A stretch of DNA of 64,000 bases, taken from the NCBI GenBank assembly GCA_030407005.1, contig JAUDYN010000002.1, forward strand, positions 4,154,001 to 4,218,000, given 5' to 3'. A program made the translations under genes and the position numbers. The stretch comes from Desarmillaria ectypa. Its lineage: Eukaryota > Basidiomycota > Agaricomycetes > Agaricales > Physalacriaceae. The number at the start of each line of letters is the position of its first letter. Position 1 is the first letter of the stretch. Below, piece after piece: positions 49,541 to 61,167 of the stretch. Below the pieces are notes generated by a model. The model saw only the letters and a program-made list of their open reading frames with translations, was not told the origin of the DNA and made no database searches.

Positions 49541-50487
49541 TCAGTATTGTCGGTTCCTGCAAGGGTTCTCACTAATTGGTATTGACGAATGTGGTTCCTC
49601 GATGTCAAAGGAAGCGAAGGAGAATGAAAACTCCGAGGACGATGAGGGGGTCATATTGACTCCGCCGTTCGCGCCTGAATCTCCACCCTGGTCCTTGAGG
49701 TCAAGAGGGACGGCGCTGTCTTCAACGTGACTAAGGGCGAGCAGCATTTCTTCCATACTCGCCCTTTCTGTATTCAACGAAGAATCAAATGGTGGCTGCT
49801 CGGACTTGGGGGCGTATCTCAAGTATTCAGCGAGTCGAATTGGGGTGTATTTTTGCCATGAGTTTGGCAGGGGAAGATCGTCCAACGAAGAGTTCCATCC
49901 TACGGAGGGGACGTTGGTTGATTGAGATGAAACGGCCTGTTCGTCGTACAGGAAGGAGAAGATTTTCCTGCCCAAGGCCAGGTCGTCATCGATAGTAGCG
50001 GTTTCGGCTTGGGTTGGAATTTCTTCCGGTTGTTCATCATTCTGGATCTGATGACAGGTCTCGCGATGATTGCAGACGGCACCAAGTTTTCTGGCCATGA
50101 AGGAACAGCCTGGCATAGTACATTTGAAGTATTTAACCCCGGTGCTGATCGGGATCGTAAAGCAAGTCAGAATGAGAATGATCACAACTTAGGGAATGGA
50201 AGGCTCACCGTGGATGAGTGTGTACTTGAACATTGGCAAGTCTACAGTAAATCAATGGCTGAATGCATGAAATTAAAACTGAATCACGTACTCGACACTA
50301 TGAAAAGTACGTTCATGTCGGTTGCGGCCTTCATTATAGGAGTAGTTCTTGTCGCAGAAACGGCATTCCACCCGCTACGCGAATTGTATCAGCGATGCGT
50401 CAGTAGGGGGAATGCCACCAAGGTGATCATAGTGAGACTCACAACAGTGCTATTGTTAGTCAACTCTGACGTTGTTTGGTGCGACAT
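49541..50487 (-). CDS. Two-finger C2H2 zinc-finger protein, copy A
   Basis: Four exons (50443-50487, 50292-50374, 50209-50241, 49541-50144 on minus) join in frame to 254 residues. Finger 1 is CRFCDKNYSYNEGRNRHERTFH (C-x2-C-x12-H-x4-H), finger 2 CTMPGCSF...HRETCH (C-x4-C spacing), joined by a TGVKYFK-type linker. The rest is acidic and Ser/Pro-rich, with no other domain: a RKIFSFLYDEQAV segment, a WNSSLDDLPLP segment and a Ser-rich FSFSFASFDIEE segment near the C-terminus. It is a putative nuclear DNA-binding protein; the targets are unknown. A paralogue with one finger lies at 61168-61919. The two share the intron directly before the first finger, the IFSxLY segment, the W(N/D)SSLD segment, and a TATA box 93-94 bases before the ATG. 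Confidence 0.82.
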
Positions 50488-50574
50488 AGCGAGGGACAGC
50501 GGCGATGGGAAGAATTATGGAAGAAGACGCTATGAGCGGGCGGTGGAGGAAGGGGTCAAAGTTCTTGCAGGCCT

Positions 50575-50580
50575 CTTATA
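50575..50580 (-). promoter_or_regulatory. TATA box of zinc-finger copy A
   Basis: TATAAG on minus lies 93 bases before the ATG at 50487, matching the position of TATAAA upstream of copy B (94 bases). Confidence 0.5.
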
Positions 50581-51361
50581 ACAGCGGGCGAAAGGTAGGG
50601 AATTGATTGTTGGCATATTGAATTTTCTTGACACAGTTGCTCCTTGGTCATAGATCCTGGTCAAAGCTCGACGGGACATGTCTTTACGGCTAAAGCCAAA
50701 AGACAATCGAGAGCGAAGTCATTGGGATTGCTATTCTGGGAAATTCCTGTCGCATACTGTGACTGTTCGGGGGGAAAGTGGCTCAGGCTGGTGGTGGCTC
50801 ATTGTCAATGACGACCTGGACCTTTTCTATGTCATCGGTCGTTCTCCAGAGAACTGCAGTCGATTGGCATGTCCAGCTTTTGTAGAATCTGTAATTTTCG
50901 GGATGAAAAGAAGACTTCCAATTCAAGGTTCAAAGAACAACGAACCAAGAAATGTGGCAAAGACACCGGATGTTTACCACAAAGACATCGCTGTAACGAC
51001 GTAAACCCTTAACTTTTTGTTCGGGAAGCCTTGAAGACTCAAGAGGGAATTTCCTCAATAACCTACAAAAAATACTTCAAAAACAAACCATATCATGGCA
51101 AGAACGTATACCAGTTATTAATCATGATTCAGTTCAACTTCGGCTTACGAAAGGAACTTTGAATGCGTTCAACTAAATGCAGGACCGTGGGACGTCGCCA
51201 GAGCAGCAGTTGCCGCTCACAGTATTGCACTTGTATTCGTGTTAGCGGTTGGGGACATTCGCCCCGCGTAAGCGGTAAAAAAATCCTAAGATCCTTCTAA
51301 GTTCATCAACTGAGCAAGTGGTCGAAAACAATAACCCGCAGGACATACAACCATTTCCAAT
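50581..51361. other. Spacer between zinc-finger copy A and its tRNA
   Basis: Nothing is recognised in this spacer. A plus-strand frame (50678-51004, 108 codons) has no motif. The T-run after the tRNA on minus lies at about 51325-51330. Confidence 0.4.
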
Positions 51362-51457
51362 TACCGACGACGAGGATCGAACTCGCAACCTTCGCCTGTT
51401 GTTCTATTTAAGCTCGCTAAATAGGAAAGCGACGCGCTACCATTGCGCTACGACGGC
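51362..51457 (-). tRNA. tRNA-Arg (CCT) with a 24-nt intron
   Basis: Read on minus from 51457: acceptor GCCGTCG, D arm GCGC-AATGGTA-GCGC, anticodon stem TCGCT, loop TTCCTA with anticodon CCT, then a 24-nt intron after position 37, then A, stem GGCGA, variable AGGTT, T arm GCGAG-TTCGATC-CTCGT and acceptor CGTCGGT. The acceptor has one T-T mismatch. A-box and B-box (GTTCGATCC) are good. A T-run follows for Pol III termination. The exon parts are identical to the tRNA at 60111-60201, while the introns differ completely. Confidence 0.85.
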
Positions 51458-51902
51458 ATACCCTAGCGCGTTATATCCAAATGTTATATTATTTCAATAA
51501 ACCAATTCCAAATACTTTTTACCTCCAGATTCCTTCCGAAGAATGGGGGAAATGACAGAGGGGCTATGCTCGGGGCCTTCTGATATAATGTGGAGTGATT
51601 GGTGATCGTGCGGCACGCAACGGCTTCACGGTAGTGTCGATGCCGCCTGTGGCCGAGCATGCTTCAATCCCGATGTCTCTCAATTGGTCGGCAAACACTG
51701 TACAGTACATAGTACGTAATATTTTCTTGTTCGAGACCTAATGCACATATGCAGGGGCAAGCAGTTCAAATGAAGAGCATATATCACTCTGAGATCTAGA
51801 TTGTGCAAAATGCAAGTTGGAGGCAAAGCTGCGGAGCGAGATTTTTGCAACACTAAGTACTTTTCTGATCGAGGTGTATTTTACTTAATTCTTCTTGAAT
51901 GA

Positions 51903-51990
51903 GCCGTACAAAAGGAAAGAATCGTAGACCGGCAAATGCCGCTACTGGATTTCAAGTCCAGATTGCTCCGCGTCAATTACAATGTGACAC
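51903..51990 (-). pseudogene. Decayed tRNA-Ser (TGA)-like sequence
   Basis: On minus, CTGGA-CTTGAAA-TCCAG forms a perfect anticodon arm with anticodon TGA (Ser), followed by a long-variable-arm-like stretch (tagcggcatttgccg). The D arm and T arm are poor: the B-box region reads gtctacgattc rather than GGTTCGAATCC, and the acceptor ends do not pair. It is probably a dead tRNA-Ser copy or a chance match to the anticodon arm. Confidence 0.35.
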
Positions 51991-53741
51991 TATTCGGTAC
52001 ACTTCCCAAGCAAATGAGCGATAACACAGCTCTTATTATTTGATCATGGTGCATGGTCATTCGACCGTTAAACACACATTCTCTGTTGATCCGTAATAAT
52101 GGACAATGCCAACTGCCAGCTCACACATATGTGACCTTTGAACCCTTGGCGTCAAGGAATGATGGGACCAGTGGGCCATGGGAGCGATGTCCGCACTGAA
52201 AAGCGATCTTCAGCATAGGGCGCTCTGTTCTTCCTGCTTTATAGCTTTCCTTGCAGAACTCAGATTGGTGATCCTCCTTCAAGTCTTCTGATTTGCGGCT
52301 GTTGCTAAGGTTTCAAATTCTCAGGCTTCGTTTACACTCGGGCCTCGTCCAAGTTGGGGAATGACGAGGCGTTCAAGGATACCAGGCGCTTACTCTACGA
52401 TATTCGGAACCTTTTGTGTTCCAGCGCTCGGCCTCATTGGTGAAGGATGCTGTTGAAGATGAGTCGCTCCTGCTTTGTCACTGTTGTAACTGTTGTGTGA
52501 ATCGAATTTCCTACTCTATGTGCATAATTGTGGCACTCTTGGAATACATTTAGGTTGTCGACAGACATTATTTTAGCTCGTGGCGTACACTATGCATTCC
52601 AACTCAATCACGACATGAAAGTCCAAAAGCCGTTGACTTTTTGGCTCCAACTAGCACATCGAAGCAGATTTTGCGGCGCATCTTTGCCACGCTCCTCCTG
52701 GTGTCTTCTAAATTGGCAAGGCCATGAAAATGATCACTCCCCGTACGAAATGTACGGATTGTTCTCAGGTGTTGGTTCCTTCAAGGTTCGCTCTTGGTCC
52801 TTTCGATCGCATCAAGCCCACAGCAAGATCCTCTTAGCTATCAATGAGGCATCGTCTCTCCAAGTCAGCGCCCGAAATGTCATCGTTATGGAAAAACAAT
52901 GATTTTACTCAGCCTTCATTTCTGGACAAGACGCAACTTGCAAAGGTATCCCATATTGTTCCCTCACGACTTGGCAGCTAACTTTCATCACAAGGTTGTG
53001 TGAGAGCGATCCCATTCGTTGATGATTCTTATGCAAATGATTGACCGCAATATCGGATGACGGTTGTGGAGGTGTAGCGGCGATAGCGCATGCGACAAAT
53101 CTATCTGCCTTTGCTGACTACTTTACCTTCTTTTGTAAACGTTGAGCTAGATTCGCATTGTTCTGAGGAATGCTTCTTCATTCGTGCGGTTAAGAGCTAT
53201 GAGAAGTTATGATCATATGCTAAGTTACTATCATGATCAAAGCCTATACCCGACACTGATTGGACCTGGACATCTCGTTTCCAGCTCCAGCGCTTAAGCC
53301 TCAGCCTTTATTCTTCTTCTGACGAAGACAAATTTCCGGATCCTAAGTCAAATAATAACATCAAGTGTCCTGTCTTGTCGCTCTCATAGAATACAAGGAT
53401 CGCCACTATGCCCATCAATGCTATTCTTCTGGACCCACAGATTCACTCCTGTCATGCATGATTTTCTGCACGAAGGGCGCTGAAAAAAACTGCCTTATAC
53501 AGTTTCCGTCCGATCGGAAGCGGGATTCTCCCCGCCGAAATCTGACTTCTAGCAGACGGAAACGTGTATTAGGAAGCTGTTTCAGTTCCGCGAGCCATTT
53601 CTATCAAATTTCATTTGTGCCGACAAAATTGGGGGATGGGAGCCAATCAATGCTAAATGGGTCTGCAGGCTGCCTATACCTTCAAAGATCAACATCGTCT
53701 TATCATTTGTTGCCTCCTCCGCTCCCTTGTTCTGCGTTCTC
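51991..53741. other. Intergenic stretch, no supported gene
   Basis: The longest frame is 124 codons at 52528-52902 on plus, with no motif. No repeat or RNA gene seen. Confidence 0.4.
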
Positions 53742-54412
53742 ATGTATCTTGTATCGTTGTTCATCGCCATGTCATCGTTCGTTCTCAGATCCTATGGAGT
53801 GCCACGTAACATCACTGTCAATGACACGGATCCTATGATTGTATACACTGGCAACTAGGATGCGAGCAGCAGCCACATCTCCGCGTTGGACTTCAACGGT
53901 AGCCACGCACTGAGAAGCGATCGTTTTGCAACATCCACGCTCATCTTTACCGGTAATTTATCGTGCTCTGCGCTACAAGGAATTTTTTTTCTGACACCAC
54001 AATTCTTCCATCAGGTATTGTGGTGCACTTCCTCTCTCCCGATGATCGTACTTGGTCAAATTGACTGTCATCCTCAACGGTAAAGATAGCACATTCGTGA
54101 ATAGCACAGGCCCTGAGGCAAGGCGCACAGATGGGGGATCGGAATCGAAGCGGTGCACCGTTCACTGGTCGAGGACTGGGCTGGATAATAAGACACACGA
54201 GGTTGTCGTGTCGATGGTTGCTGCAGGACAGTGTATTTTTCTAGATGAGTTCATGTGAGTTGTTTTCTTTTCCGTTATCGTGTTTTGAACTAACGATGTT
54301 AAAAGATATACAGTCAATGATGAGGATGGCACCAACAATACAGCAGACGCAGGGAGCCTGACTGCCCTAGCTGATTTTCCGGTTCAGCGGGTATATTTCT
54401 ATGCCATCGTTT
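53742..54412 (+). pseudogene. Broken gene for a secreted or single-span membrane protein
   Basis: The frame starts at 53742 with a signal-like MYLVSLFIAMSSFVLRS, then NITVNDTDPMIVYTGN, a TAG at 53856-53858 where relatives I recall have Trp, then DASSSHISALDF, STLIFTG and an intron (about 53952-54014) at a conserved-looking place, GIVVHFLSP, a one-base frameshift near 54045-54050, LTVILNGKDSTF, GPEARRTDGG, TVHWSRTGLDNKTHEVVVSM, an intron (54256-54305) and YTVNDEDG to a stop at about 54412. It resembles a common agaricomycete family of extracellular beta-sandwich proteins with a C-terminal membrane segment; the membrane segment is not present here. The stop plus the frameshift make it a pseudogene unless these are sequence errors. 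Confidence 0.65.
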
Positions 54413-54458
54413 AACTGCTGTGAAGTTCCGAATAGATACTGGGCAGGGGCGCGCCATT

Positions 54459-54471
54459 CCCCCCCCCCCCC
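54459..54471. repeat. Run of 13 cytosines
   Basis: A 13-base C run lies just after the pseudogene and is prone to slippage and sequencing error, so its length is unreliable. Confidence 0.8.
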
Positions 54472-56718
54472 GAAGGTTCTGTAGCTCAGAGCCGTATCAT
54501 TATTTATTCTCAAGGGATGTAGTATTGAATCATCGACCTGGTTTCTTGTGAAATGTAGTTTGGATTAATGTGAATTCAATACAGATTCAAATGTTTGGGT
54601 ATGTGCGGTGACGGATACTATCATAGCGTTTGGTTATCTGTTGCTATTTCCGATCCGGAGTGCTGGTTTCCGTCCTGATATACCATCTGGTTATTCATCT
54701 TTGGTAAAATATATACCAGGAGGCTATCCTTGATTTTTAGACGGCACGAAGAGGGTCGAAGTCATGTCGTTTCAGAACATGGATGTTTCGTTTTGCAGAG
54801 GTCCCGGGAAGCTCCCGCCAAGGCTTGTCTGGAAATAAGCAAATTTAAGGACCACAAAAAGTGAAATATTTGTCCGTAGATAGCATATTTCTTACCAAAT
54901 TTTCCAACCCTTGTCCGCGGTTAGCATATTTTAGAACCTCTGGGATGATGGCTCCTGGTGGCATCTCTGTCATTGGCAAAGCGCATAGAATTTCAGGGGA
55001 AGGCTTATTGAGATCTAGTGGAAGAGAGAGAAAGTGACACATTTCAGTCAGAAAAGGTCGTTTTGAGCAACGATGACCGGAATTTGGCCCACAGCTCTGT
55101 CTGGCACGTACGGACCCGGCTGGAGCTTTGTCCGAATTAGCATATCTTAGGCTCCAAGCTTCTCATATTTGAGGCAGAAAATCAAGGTTTTAACGGATGA
55201 ATCCTGGAGAGTGCTTCTTCAGGCCCCTTTCAGTTGCAGACCATAGATGTTTAACAATGGAAATAGACCGTCCATTTCCATGAGTAAAATACCAGCATAT
55301 TACAAGAGTCGGTATCCTCACATGTTCCTCTTACCGTTTGCTTACCATAGTGCTACTCATAATGCCTCGATATATCGACGGCTCGATTTCACGGCTTCAG
55401 CGCTACAATCTAGTTATACATATTTACCATTTACCAACTACTTTACCTTTGTCATTTCGTACCTATCGTGGCTTGACTCCAACCCCCACTGTTCCTACGA
55501 CGTACGTCGGAATATACCTCACTTTTGAGTTGAACAAGATTCCTTCCCAAATGGTCATCACCTAAACTCCAACACAACGGACCAGACCAGGACGACCGAC
55601 GCGTGTACGCTTGGAGTACACGTGATATTGAAAAGCCGATAAGACCGAGGCCGATAACGGCGCCAAGATAGTTCTTGCCATTCAACATTCAAATTCTTCA
55701 GCCGAGCTTCCTGATTACCTACGGCCTGACATCGACGTTTCCTCCACTTAGACTGGCGCGAAACCTGGACGAATGATTCCTTCCCTCTTTTTTAGTTGTC
55801 GTTCTCTTCGGGCGGCTCGAGATCAGGCTTTGAGCTTTCCTCTGGGGATAAAAACGGACCTACGTAGAATGAAGCAGAGGAATCACATTGGGAACTCAAA
55901 GAACCTTGAAACGTGACCACAGCTTTTACGTGGCCGAAGGGGTTTCTTCGGGGTCGGCGTGGAGAAATTGGGACGCCCATCAAGATCAGATTGGGAGTAG
56001 ATCACTCACTAACCGGCTTTCTACCATCGATATCCTGAATTCAAACGGCAGAGATCCAAGTGCGGTACGTGCGATGACTCTTACGTTGTGCTTAATCGAA
56101 TAGTTCAAGCAAAATCACGCAGTAGGTTATGTATTTCCTTGAGGAGCCGACGTCCTGATTTTTAACCCTGACGCTTTGATCGTTGCGTTAGGACAAAGAG
56201 AAGTGTTTTTATTTTACCTTTCTTGAAGATCTCTCAAGGAAGACAGGCCAATGAAGCATTGCGTTTCCCTGCATTTCATTTTTTATCTGCATCCGGTATC
56301 CTCTCGGCCTCAGTTCTCAGTGACATTGATGGTACGAGGTTCATCCCATCATACTCAGTGATACTTGGATACCAACTTTATCGACTATTCAAATATCAAA
56401 CATTTTCTTTCATCGCGTTGGTTGTCTGTTCTCGCCAGAAAATACAAGGTAGTAGGGGGGAAACGATGGCTCAGTGACGGCGACCATTGCTTGTTTACCG
56501 TCATTGGTCCTGGATCAGCTCGGTACATTGAATTACCTTTGAACCACGTGGCAGTGCCTACCTTGAGGCTGTCAACAGAAGCACAACGAAGCCGGGTCGT
56601 AGCCTCTCTCGTCTTTTCAATATTATGTCCAAATCCGACTCAAGAGCCCTCGTTGCTTCGCTGTTTTTTCTCTCCTTCCTACCACCACCTTCTCCATCTC
56701 GAGCACCTTTTCCGTCTC
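54472..56718. other. Intergenic stretch with one membrane-like fragment
   Basis: On minus, 55452-55688 begins MLNGKNYLGAVIGLGLIGFS, which could be a first helix of a fungal multi-span protein, but no further exons follow. A second minus-strand piece (55792-55983) is polar and unrecognised. The part right of about 56.4 kb is the leader region of the Zn2Cys6 gene and is open in the same frame as its ATG; I chose the internal ATG at 56719 for reasons given there. Confidence 0.4.
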
Positions 56719-57941
56719 ATGGCACTGCATACGACCGTCCCGCTGACGACTGAGTCTGGCGTACACTCGTGCTCACCTACACGCCAAGAAAGCGAGTCCC
56801 TCTCGCCCTTACCCATTTTTCTCGATGATGGATCATCACATTGGCTTCCACCACCAGCAGATATCACACAGGGAGGCTACGGGCTCGACTGTGATTTAGA
56901 ACCTTTCTCGATACAAGGCGGGGCTGCAGGCGCGACCTCCGCCCACCAAAGTGCGTATACTGGCGCGTCGTCTCCGTTCAGTCAGAATTTCGACTCCAGT
57001 ACGACCCTGTTTACGCGGAGACCCTTGCAGCAGAGAACAGTACGCTTTTCGGTCCCTCAATATGAACTGTTTTCCCTAACACTTCCATAGGACTCTCAGT
57101 TTTACTCCCATATTCCCTTGACTGCAACAGCTGCGGCCGGGGTTTCGGGTTTTTCATCGCATACAGAGTACCCCATGGGCGGAAATTACGTTTCTCTTCG
57201 TGACGACAGCGAACGCGGATCGTGGCAGAACCGCAATATCATACCGGCACCGACCCTCCTCGATGAGTACACTTCTTATGGGGTTTCGAGTACCTTTGGC
57301 CTTGCGGATCCAACTGGCCGGTCGTCCCAAGTAAGTCATGAGTCTCCTTTCGCATCTCCTCGAGCTGATGTGAAATTAGTACATCAACTCTCCCCAGCAG
57401 CACCAGCTCCATACGGTTCCGAATCATCTGCACTTTAACTACACCGAATCCTTCGCTGAAGCGATCGCCTCACCTATCCCATCCTTTCCGGCGTCCACGC
57501 ACGGCTTTTTCAATACCGACGCGCAGGATATGGCAGGCCAGTCTTACTCTGGCCAAATCGAGCGGATGTCTGGTCCCATGGGGTGGTCACCCAATACGAA
57601 CGGTGACTCTCCGTCCCCTCCAGTGCTGAATCTCGGCAGGAGGGAAAGTACGGGAAGTAACAGTGGTCCGCAGAACAAGTCCAGCAACTTGGCTTGTTTC
57701 TTTTGCAGAGGGCGCAAGATCGCCTGCGGGAGGCCCATGGAGGGCAGTGCGGATATGACGTGCAAGTGGGTATCGAAGATGCTACGCCTCAATGTCTACT
57801 GATTGACATTTTATTTGTAGTCAGTGCGCTAGAAGACAGCTCAAGTGCGAGTACCCTGCGGAGTCCAGACGTGGGCAGCATAAGCGTCCCACGAGGAGGC
57901 GCGCACCGACCCTGGGGCATGATGTGAATTTTGCTATATGA
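56719..57941 (+). CDS. Zn2Cys6 transcription factor with a C-terminal DNA-binding domain
   Basis: Four exons (56719-57039, 57091-57330, 57380-57765, 57821-57941) join in frame to 355 residues. The first 300 or so residues are Ser, Pro, Gln and Gly-rich without domain. The cluster ACFFCRGRKIACG...MTC-NQCARRQLKCEYP sits at the C-terminus and fits C-x2-C-x6-C-x11-C-x2-C-x6-C, followed by a basic ESRRGQHKR tail. The last intron splits the cluster between Cys4 and Cys5. A C-terminal binuclear cluster is characteristic of a mushroom family, unlike the usual N-terminal position. The start MALHTTVPLT was chosen because the frame upstream (open to 56365) reads like leader sequence. Target genes are unknown. 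The gene looks functional and is the only regulator between the two zinc-finger copies. Confidence 0.88.
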
Positions 57942-60110
57942 AGACGTCTACATGTTTTGGGATTACAGACTCTCAAGCTTCACTTTGGACCTTTGTATTT
58001 TCTTTTTCTTAGACCCCATCTCACCGGCATACCTGACACAAGATTGTCTTTACGACGGGCGAGCGTCTTCTCTTTTATTATTTGCTTGCAGTTTCTGTCG
58101 CCGTGGCGTGACTTTCTTCTACGATCGATATTATTACTGTACGTATAGTTTTCCTGACATGCAGCGCTCTGTGTATTTGACAATCTGTTGATCATGTAAG
58201 TAGTAATATTCGTGCCATTGTTGTTGTATATGTATCTTTCATTTTTCGTAGCACATAATAGAAGGTAACACTTGGACTTTATCATGATCCTGCTTCGCTC
58301 CATCACAGTACCGTCTACATTAAAGCATTAAACGGCACCGAAATGATTTGCAAGGGTTATGATAATTCTTATTGCCGACTGGATAATGATAACCGGATCG
58401 TCGAATTCTCAGCGCGCTTTCGATCAAGAAGACACGGCGACCTAAATGTGTCAGGAACCTGCCGGACGTTGATGAATCTGGAAGGTATGAGGGTTCTAAT
58501 AGGGTCGTTTCGCAATCGATTAATACCGCTATACCACTCCGGCGGGTGCGAATCGAAGATATCGAGTAAGCTCCGCTCCGGCTACATAACGCTCGTAGAT
58601 GTCGATTGAAACTAGCCTGTTTCAGAAGCTCCGTGCTCTTTTCCTAGTGCCATTTTTGTTTCACAAACCTTAGAATGAACTTGGAATTTTCAGATGATGT
58701 GGTCCGAGTAGCTTCTACTGGTAGCCCAGGTATTGAGATGCTTCCTATTGATGGACGAGCGACAAACTACTGTGTATAGTACTAATCCCTCAAAAGAACT
58801 AGTAGATTATAGATGTGCAAGAAATATCAACACCTTAATTAGTGATAACCCTCGCTGTCCGCCGGTGCTTCCAATTCCACGGTCCTGATCAACAGGCGCT
58901 TTACTACTCCCCGAACACACGTGTTGGATTTCTCGTGTAAGGAAGTGGATGTCGTGGTCTGTTTCAAATAAGCAAGTGGCTCAAAATGTGGAAGTGTGTT
59001 CAATGACAGTTGCTATGCTACCTTCATTCTCGACGACCAAGGTGACCCAGTTGAAAACCAATGGTTTTGGGTCGAAAGATGGGACCAGAGAGTGGTATGC
59101 GTGTTAGTCGGACAAAAGCTAAGCTGTTGACATTCAATGGAGTGGGAAACAAACATCTGCATCTTGTCTGTGTCGATATGTTGCGTAGAAAATCCTTGGG
59201 GGAAAAGCTTTTCGATGTGTGCTAGCTTTTATATTCCCTGCTCCCGTCAAAGAATTCTATGCTGGGGATACGCCTGTAGAAGGGCAGAAAGACATTGGTG
59301 AGCCAACGTAGGCGTATGCGCAATTGAATTCTGTAACAAGAAGCTGTCTTCAAGTCTTCACTTTCACGTAAGGACATCGATGGAGAAAGACCCTCCCCAC
59401 ATATTACTCCATGGAAACCGTAAGAATTGAAGATGATATATTGTCAATCGCTACTACTGTATTTACCATGAAATTCAAAACGGAGAACGTCCAAATTTAG
59501 CAAAATTTAGGGGCATAGTAAGAATGAGTCAATAACACCGTCTTGGTCAATTATCGAATATCAATGATGGTTCACCTTCAATTTCCAGAGCGCTAATTTC
59601 CACCGTGATCAACTGAAGCAATCAGCGCATTATGAACCACTTCGAAGTCAATCTAGTCTACCCCAGTACCGCTTTCAAGGTCCTTCCTTTTACTTCTACG
59701 ATGAGGAAAACGAAGTCGGTTCGGCCTATGTGATTCTACCCTAGTCGAGAGTCGGGCTGAGAGTCTTCGGCGACAATATTTCATCAAGGGAAGCTGCGTT
59801 CAGGCGATATTCAAGCCGTTGTAGTTTGTCAAGTATATCTTAGAAGTCCACGTCCGGAGGCACAAGGTTTTCAAACATTGCAGTCCGTCAATCTCGAGGT
59901 AGGGGTGCTTGTGGCCTGAAATGAGCAGATAGTGTAGGACATGCCTTTCATCAGGATAGTAACATGTACTCCTGATTACCTCAAGTTCTGAGCATATTTG
60001 TATCCTGACTCCTAAATTCGTACGAAATCCTGCCCTCAGCCACAGCTATAGTCTCGGGTAAGTTGGCTAAAGGAGCCTACTCTAACCCTTCAACAAGAAT
60101 AATAATTTGG
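57942..60110. other. Intergenic stretch, no gene
   Basis: 3' flank of the transcription factor, then sequence without named content. A tRNA-like piece at about 58461-58543 on minus has pairing ends but poor arms and is rejected. Confidence 0.4.
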
Positions 60111-60201
60111 GCCGTCGTAGCGCAATGGTAGCGCGTCGCTTTCCTATACTTTCTGTCCTCACCGGAGGCGAAGGTTGCGAGTTCGATCCTCGTCGTCGGT
60201 A
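60111..60201 (+). tRNA. tRNA-Arg (CCT) with a 19-nt intron
   Basis: It has the same arms as the tRNA at 51362-51457: acceptor GCCGTCG, D arm GCGC...GCGC, anticodon CCT, T arm GCGAG-TTCGATC-CTCGT, acceptor CGTCGGT. The intron after position 37 is 19 nt and starts tactttctg; it is unrelated to the 24-nt intron of the other copy. A TTTT terminator follows at about 60208. The exons of the two copies appear identical. Confidence 0.85.
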
Positions 60202-61167
60202 CATATCTTTTACCGGTGGAACAGCCATGGCATATATTTTTCTTAAATTTCCAAATTTTCAGAAGAAAACCCTAGTACTGGGGCCAGAGGCCCTATGCTG
60301 TGTGATATACTGCGATGTGGCGTCATATGAAGTTGTGAACGATTGTTTTTGCGTCCGTCAGTGTCAAGGAATTGACGACGACTTCGATATTGGGGAAGTG
60401 TGGCATTACTTTCGTCCTGTCTAAATCTCTTCATTTCAATATCAGTACACTTCTTAGATAGCTACCTGTAGTGTAGTACAGACATCAGTACGTTTCTGTT
60501 CAGGAGCACCGGCGACCACTAAAAACTATTTCCTTCCCTCCTTCCAATCGACTGAGTTACCCGTCTTTGGAATGTTTAATCGGTTGCCAATGGATCTATT
60601 ATCTAATACTTGAAATACGTTTATACTGCAGAATGACATTGTTTGGTCACAGGCTCCCCGAGTGAGATGCTTCAGCCATCGTACAGTCAAGGAATTATTC
60701 GAGTTGCCTAGACAACAGACATTCCTGCTTTTCCAGACATTATGCTTCGCTTGATTTGGGCTTTCTTTCTGCGCGCTCGCATTGTACGAATTGAAATGTG
60801 GGTTCTCTGAGGTCAGTAAGACCATTGTATTCTTTGTGCCTCCACTGATTTGATGACATCCTTCCCCTAAGTATGTCCATTGTGCTCCGAACCGTCCTAG
60901 CACGGGGGCAAAGTCGTCTCAGAATAGAAAGCGTAAATGTCTTGGTTCCCGATTGCTGATCTTGAAGATAAAATGCAGCTTTTGTCAGGCTTTTACCCGC
61001 CCGCATAAGTATCCAGCTGTGTCCATAGAAGTCAAGATCCTAACACCCAAATTCCTGACCCCTCGCCAGCCTTTATAAAGAAGGCTACTCAGACGCTAGC
61101 TCTCTCCCCAACTGCCTGCGTAGCCTATATCCTTCGTTTTACTCGCCCTTGGTCTTCTCCATCATCC
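60202..61167. other. Spacer between the tRNA and zinc-finger copy B, with a TATA box
   Basis: Frames at 60526-60903 and 60740-61006 on minus overlap and have no motif. TATAAA at 61074-61079 lies 94 bases before the ATG at 61168, at the same distance as in copy A. The spacer is about the same length as in copy A (0.97 kb against 0.87 kb) but I see little sequence similarity by eye. Confidence 0.45.

Noticed and set aside
50678..51004. 108-codon plus-strand frame beside zinc-finger gene A
   Set aside because: No motif, no linked exon, and no counterpart beside gene B in the duplicated unit, which argues against a gene in the spacer.
56365..56718. N-terminal extension of the Zn2Cys6 factor to an upstream Met at 56365
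   Set aside because: The extension is open in frame but its composition resembles untranslated leader (pyrimidine-rich runs), and no conserved motif is visible.
58461..58543. tRNA-like sequence on minus (ends GCCGGA / TCCGGC pair, A-box-like tggtatagcggt)
   Set aside because: The D stem, anticodon arm and T arm do not form, and the B-box region is poor. Pairing ends alone are not enough.
60526..61006. Minus-strand frames upstream of zinc-finger gene B
   Set aside because: They overlap each other in different frames, run into the promoter region and have no counterpart at copy A.
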